Assembly: GCA_964601275.1 (NCBI GenBank)
Contig: CAZRMV010000005.1
Location: 186,001 to 250,000 of the forward strand
DNA length: 64,000 nt
Direction of reading: 5' to 3'
Origin: JAOZPE01 sp964601275
Lineage (GTDB): Bacteria; Krumholzibacteriota; Krumholzibacteriia; JAJRXK01
The notes beneath the pieces were generated by a model that was not told the DNA's origin, ran no database searches, and saw nothing but the letters and a program-made list of their open reading frames with translations. This document shows positions 60,572 through 64,000 of the stretch, piece after piece; position 1 is the stretch's first letter, and each line of letters starts with the position of its first letter. A program made the translations under genes and the position numbers.

Positions 60572-60702
60572 GGTCGCCGACTTCCCGCGCCGGGACGCGA
60601 TCGGCGTGTCCTTCGGCCGGGAACCCCCGTGTCGGCGGCCGGGAAGCCAGACTCCCGAATCGCCCTCGATTCCAACCCCTTCCTCCCATGGAAGAGAGCG
60701 CC

Positions 60703-61842
60703 ATGGATTACGATCTGAACGAACGCGAACTCATGATCCGGGATCTGACCCGGAGAATCGCCCGGGAGAAGGTCCTGCCGGTGCGGGCGGAACTCGATGA
60801 GAAGGGGGAGTTTCCCCATGAGGCCATGGCGGCGATGGCCCAGGCCGACCTCTTCCGCATCTTCATTCCCGAAGAATACGAGGGCATCGGGGGCGGGTGC
60901 ATGGAACTGTGCCTGGTGGCGGAAGAACTCAGCCGGGTCTGTGCCGGGGTGGCCACCACCTATTCGGCCAACGCGCTGGCCGCCCAGCCCCTCATCATCG
61001 CCGGCAGCGAGGAGCAGAAGAAGAAGTACCTGCCCCGCATCGCCTCCGGGAAGAGCTTTGCCGCCTTCGCTCTGACCGAACCCGACGCCGGCAGCGACGC
61101 GGGCGGAATCAAGACCACCGCTCGGGAGACCGAGACCGGCTACGTGCTCAACGGCACCAAGCAATTCATCACCAACGGCGAGGTCGCCGACATCTACACC
61201 GTCCTGGCCAGCACCGATCCCCGCCGGGGGCCGCGCGGGCTGAGCGCCTTCGTGGTGGAGAAAGGCACCCCGGGATTCTCCTTCGGCAAGGAGGAGAACA
61301 AGATGGGGATCCGCGCATCCAAGACCACCGAACTCGTCTTCCAGGACTGTGAGATTCCCAAGGAGAACCTCCTGGGCCGGCGGGGCAGTGGCTTCCTCAC
61401 CGCGATGAAGACCTTCGACCATACCCGGCCGGGAGTGGGGGCCCAGGCGGTGGGCATCGCCCAGGGTGCGCTGGATGAGGCCTTGGCCTATGCGAAGGAA
61501 CGGCACCAATTCGGCAAGCCGATCACCGCGTTCCAGGGCATCCAGTTCATGATCGCCGAGCGGGCGACCGAGATCGAGGCGGCTCGGGCCCTGGTCTACG
61601 CCGCGGCCCGCATGATCGACCGGGGAGTCAAGAACACCTCGAAGGAGTCGGCGATGGCCAAGTTGTTCGCCAGCGACGTGGCCATGCGGGTAACCACCGA
61701 CGCGGTGCAGATCGTGGGAGGCTACGGCTACATGCGCGACTACCCCCTGGAGAAGTACATGCGCGACGCGAAGATCACCCAGATCTACGAGGGCACCAAC
61801 CAGATCCAGAGGCTGGTGGTGGCGAACGCGCTGATCAAATAA
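60703..61842 (+). CDS. Acyl-CoA dehydrogenase (short-chain/butyryl type)
   Basis: A 379-residue FAD enzyme of beta-oxidation or branched-chain amino acid breakdown. Signatures: FALTEPDAGSDAGGIKTTA, YVLNGTKQFITNG, RHQFGKPITAFQGIQFMIA and QIVGGYGYMRDYPLEKYMRDAKITQIYEGTNQIQR (each in part), the last containing the catalytic Glu of Y-E-G-T. ATG 60703 is preferred; ATG 60688 is in frame. Electrons go to ETF. Monocistronic, followed by a strong hairpin. Confidence 0.96.
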   Translation: MDYDLNERELMIRDLTRRIAREKVLPVRAELDEKGEFPHEAMAAMAQADLFRIFIPEEYEGIGGGCMELCLVAEELSRVCAGVATTYSANALAAQPLIIAGSEEQKKKYLPRIASGKSFAAFALTEPDAGSDAGGIKTTARETETGYVLNGTKQFITNGEVADIYTVLASTDPRRGPRGLSAFVVEKGTPGFSFGKEENKMGIRASKTTELVFQDCEIPKENLLGRRGSGFLTAMKTFDHTRPGVGAQAVGIAQGALDEALAYAKERHQFGKPITAFQGIQFMIAERATEIEAARALVYAAARMIDRGVKNTSKESAMAKLFASDVAMRVTTDAVQIVGGYGYMRDYPLEKYMRDAKITQIYEGTNQIQRLVVANALIK

Positions 61843-62050
61843 CCAACCGTGGGGGGGAATTCTCTTCCGGATCTCGTCCTAGTACCCAGAGACCCACTCT
61901 ACCGGGACTGGTCCCAACACTCCGGTAACGGTGGGCTCCTGGGGAGGGGATCCGGACGAGAAAAGGGAGCCTTCTCGAAGGGACCGCCCTCCCCGCCATC
62001 CCCGTTGGGATCCGGCGAGGTCCTCCAGTCCGACAAGCTGCTGTGCGAAG

Positions 62051-62080
62051 AAGGTGGCGGCCCTCCGGGGCCGCCACCTT
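62051..62080. terminator. Hairpin terminator between convergent genes
   Basis: AAGGTGGCGGCCC, loop TCCG, GGGCCGCCACCTT: a perfect 13-base stem in the 280-base gap between the acyl-CoA dehydrogenase and the minus-strand sigma/TPR gene. Without a long T-tract on either side it may act in both directions. Nothing else was recognised in the gap. Confidence 0.8.
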
Positions 62081-62122
62081 CGTTGCGTCCGCCCTGCGGC
62101 TTCGAAAGGGCCGATCCGGGTT

Positions 62123-63775
62123 CTAGTTCCGACCGGAGCGGCGACGATCCACTGCGGCCCGCAGTGCACTCGCCCAGCCGTTTCCGCCCGCCAACTGCTG
62201 GTAGCGTTCCACCAGCCGGGAGGCGCGCTCGATGTCCCCGCCGGCCAGCGCCACGTACACCCGGTTGTAGAGGGCCGGCGGATAGAGAGCCGAGGAGGGC
62301 TCCACCCGGGCCAGGGCCTCGTCGGCCTGCTGCAGCAGTTCCCTGCGTTGGGCGGGGTCGGAGATCTCCATGGCCTGGTGGTAGCGCACCACCCCGAGTC
62401 CGATGAGCCCCTCCGCGTTGAGGGGATCGTGCCGCAGGGCTTCCTGGTAGTTCTGCGCGGCCAGGTCGAGACGTCCCCGCGCCAGCTTGAGGTGGCCGAG
62501 GGCGTTGCTGGTGGCCACGGGATCCTTGCCCTGACTGCGCTCCAGGATCAGTTCGTCCTCCACCTCCAGGAGCTGTTCCTCGTCGACCGTCTTGCTTCCG
62601 CCGCGCCGCGGTCCAGAGGCCTCCGGGGTGAAGGGCTGGACCAGGCGCAGCGGAGCGGCCGCGTCCTGCGGGTAGGACAGGGTGGGAATGAGCCGGGAAC
62701 CCGCGGATCCTCCCTCGGTACCCGAAGGCACCGGCTTCTTCAGCAGGGGGGAGAAGACGACCACCAGCAGGGCGGCGGTAGCCACGATCGCCTGGGCGAA
62801 TGGATGCCGGGGTCGGCGCGGGAAGGCCAGGATCGACGGTCTGTCCTCCCTCTCGAGTTTCCGGCGCAGCTCCCGGAAGTACGACACACCCTCGTGGAGT
62901 TGCAGTCGGCTCCACAGCGCGTCGTCGAGGGGGGTGTCCAACAGAGCCGCCACCGCCGCCAGCTCCCGCCGGGCCCGATCATCCTGGGCCAACAGGGTCA
63001 TGCGCTGGGCGGTGGTCCGCTCGTCCAGATCTCCCAGCACGAAGGCCAGGATCTCTTCGGGATCACGCCAGGGGTCCGGGGTGGGACCATCTCCCCCCCC
63101 CTGGCCACCGTCGATGGAACGGGAACGGGCGCCGGGACCACCGAAGTGCCGGCGGAGGATCTTGCGGCCCCGTTCGATCACCTTCTCCACGCCGCCCCGG
63201 CTGAGCTGGAAACCCTCGATGGAGGCGATGCGGGCAGCGCTCACCCCATCCATGAAGGCCAGGTTGCAGATGGCGATATCCCGTTGGCAGGTGGGACGGT
63301 CCTTCCAGTGCTCGCGGAGAACCGGCTCGACCCGCTCGAGGATCTGCTGGGTGTGGGTCCATTCGTCCGGGGCGGGACCGTCGTGCCGGGCCTGGTCGAG
63401 GATCAGCTCGAGGGTTTCGCCATCGAGGGACGCGAACTTCGGGCGTTTGAGGGTTCCCTCGGCCTTCAGGCGGTCGCGCACCACGTTGGCCGCCGTGGTC
63501 CGCAGATAGACATGGAACGCGCCCTCGGTGCGGCCGGGTTGGTTCCGGATATGTCTTCGATGATTGCGGAGGAGTCGCATCCAGGTCTCCTGTCGTGCGT
63601 CCTCGAGATCTTCGGCCTTCCACCGCCCTGGGACGAGGAGGCGGTAGGTGCCGGCCACCGCTCTCAAGACGGTGCGGTCGAAGCGGCGGATCAGCTCACC
63701 CCAGGCTCGTTCGTCGTCGGAAGACACGCAGCGGGCGTAGAGTTCTTCGAACGGGGTCTTGGCTCCGTATCCCAT
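62123..63775 (-). CDS. Sigma70-like factor fused to anti-sigma-like, membrane and TPR regions
   Basis: A 550-residue protein. Residues about 10-110 resemble ECF region 2 (WGELIRRFDRTVLRAV ... EDLEDARQETWMRLLRN) and about 150-215 region 4 (DGVSAARIASIEGFQLSRGGVEKVIERGRKILRR). Next, about 240-295, EEILAFVLGDLDERTTAQRM resembles the N-terminal helix of zf-HC2 anti-sigma factors but lacks the zinc ligands. One membrane helix follows (FAQAIVATAALLVVVFSPLL, about 350-370), then TPR-like helices (LGHLKLARGRLDLAAQNYQEALRHDP). Such a chain would hold the sigma domain at the membrane until released. Confidence 0.8.
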   Translation of the reverse strand: MGYGAKTPFEELYARCVSSDDERAWGELIRRFDRTVLRAVAGTYRLLVPGRWKAEDLEDARQETWMRLLRNHRRHIRNQPGRTEGAFHVYLRTTAANVVRDRLKAEGTLKRPKFASLDGETLELILDQARHDGPAPDEWTHTQQILERVEPVLREHWKDRPTCQRDIAICNLAFMDGVSAARIASIEGFQLSRGGVEKVIERGRKILRRHFGGPGARSRSIDGGQGGGDGPTPDPWRDPEEILAFVLGDLDERTTAQRMTLLAQDDRARRELAAVAALLDTPLDDALWSRLQLHEGVSYFRELRRKLEREDRPSILAFPRRPRHPFAQAIVATAALLVVVFSPLLKKPVPSGTEGGSAGSRLIPTLSYPQDAAAPLRLVQPFTPEASGPRRGGSKTVDEEQLLEVEDELILERSQGKDPVATSNALGHLKLARGRLDLAAQNYQEALRHDPLNAEGLIGLGVVRYHQAMEISDPAQRRELLQQADEALARVEPSSALYPPALYNRVYVALAGGDIERASRLVERYQQLAGGNGWASALRAAVDRRRSGRN

Positions 63776-63952
63776 CCCGGCTCCCGGCAGAGAATCGAAT
63801 CAGCGGCTCGGGGGCCAGTCTGCTTTCCGGGATGGGGGACGTCAAGCCACGCTCCTGGGTCCACACTCTCCTGGGACGAGAACCAAGCGCGGGTTCCTAC
63901 CCGGGTTCCTGGGAGGGTGACAGCCCGGCCGGTTTCATGGTCGAATGGGCCC

Positions 63953-64000
63953 ATGCGCTGGATCCGTCTCCTGCTCCTGACCCTTCTCTGCCTGGTTCCC
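63953..64000 (+). CDS. Start of an exported protein (cut by window edge)
   Basis: ATG CGC TGG ATC opens a frame of 16 codons (MRWIRLLLLTLLCLVP) that runs off the window. A basic start followed by a Leu-rich run is a signal peptide. No strong ribosome site precedes the ATG. The 177 bases between it and the divergent sigma/TPR gene contain repeated GGGTTCCT-like stretches but nothing I can name. Confidence 0.5.
   Translation, partial: MRWIRLLLLTLLCLVP

Overview
The window is high-GC bacterial DNA with dense, mostly co-oriented gene blocks, classical SD-led starts, many ATGA stop/start overlaps and several strong hairpin terminators. No rRNA, tRNA, IS element, phage gene or CRISPR array was found. 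Wing-helix/TPR regulators, ECF sigma/anti-sigma pairs, lipoproteins with 'TTPPTV' Ig-like repeats, paired-CXXCH cytochromes and a split nitrate/EET repertoire suggest a Gram-negative (diderm) respiratory bacterium of a poorly cultured lineage (FCB-related candidate phyla such as Eisenbacteria/Krumholzibacteriota are my guess; low confidence).

Layout. 0-6.9 kb: nitrate/NO respiration (narG 3' truncated by the window edge, diheme cytochrome narC, hemerythrin, divergent NorR-type sigma54 activator, narK). A sigma54 promoter lies in the hemerythrin/norR gap, so NO or nitrosative stress probably controls the hemerythrin-narC-narG transcript. 7.0-15.3 kb: two polytopic GT-C-like membrane proteins, alpha/beta hydrolase, cutA, a glutamine amidotransferase, a His-rich lipoprotein, a half-size GDT1 protein, hemolysin III and a GH113-like glycosidase. 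15.3-22.4 kb: a complete trpE-G-D-CF-B-A operon on the minus strand, preceded by a classical attenuator with a Trp-Trp-Trp leader peptide that appears leaderless. 22.6-25.1 kb: penicillin-acylase family hydrolase.

25.4-37.9 kb is the most striking part: one co-directional block encoding an NHL propeller, a hexaheme cytochrome very similar in motif order to the Geobacter nanowire protein OmcS, a YncE-like propeller, a large outer-membrane barrel with an inserted discoidin-like domain, three CsgG/FlgO-like domains in two proteins, a parvulin/SurA-like chaperone, and 26-heme and 16-heme paired-CXXCH cytochromes. Together these could form an extracellular cytochrome filament with its periplasmic wire, outer-membrane conduit and assembly factors.

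38-46.7 kb: outer-membrane barrels, an Ig-like lipoprotein, an autoregulated XRE regulator with a membrane partner, a DUF4136-like lipoprotein, a rhodanese lipoprotein, a fatty acid hydroxylase, a STAS-like protein and an octaheme hydroxylamine-oxidoreductase-family cytochrome. 46.9-58.1 kb: a winged-helix/TPR regulator with an apparent frameshift, four glycosyltransferases, an AI-2E family permease, a CBS protein, an AGCS alanine symporter, a carboxylesterase and a secreted nuclease. 58.2-64 kb: an ECF sigma/anti-sigma/PDZ envelope-stress-like operon, an acyl-CoA dehydrogenase, a sigma factor fused to an anti-sigma-like and TPR region, and the first codons of a secreted protein running off the window.
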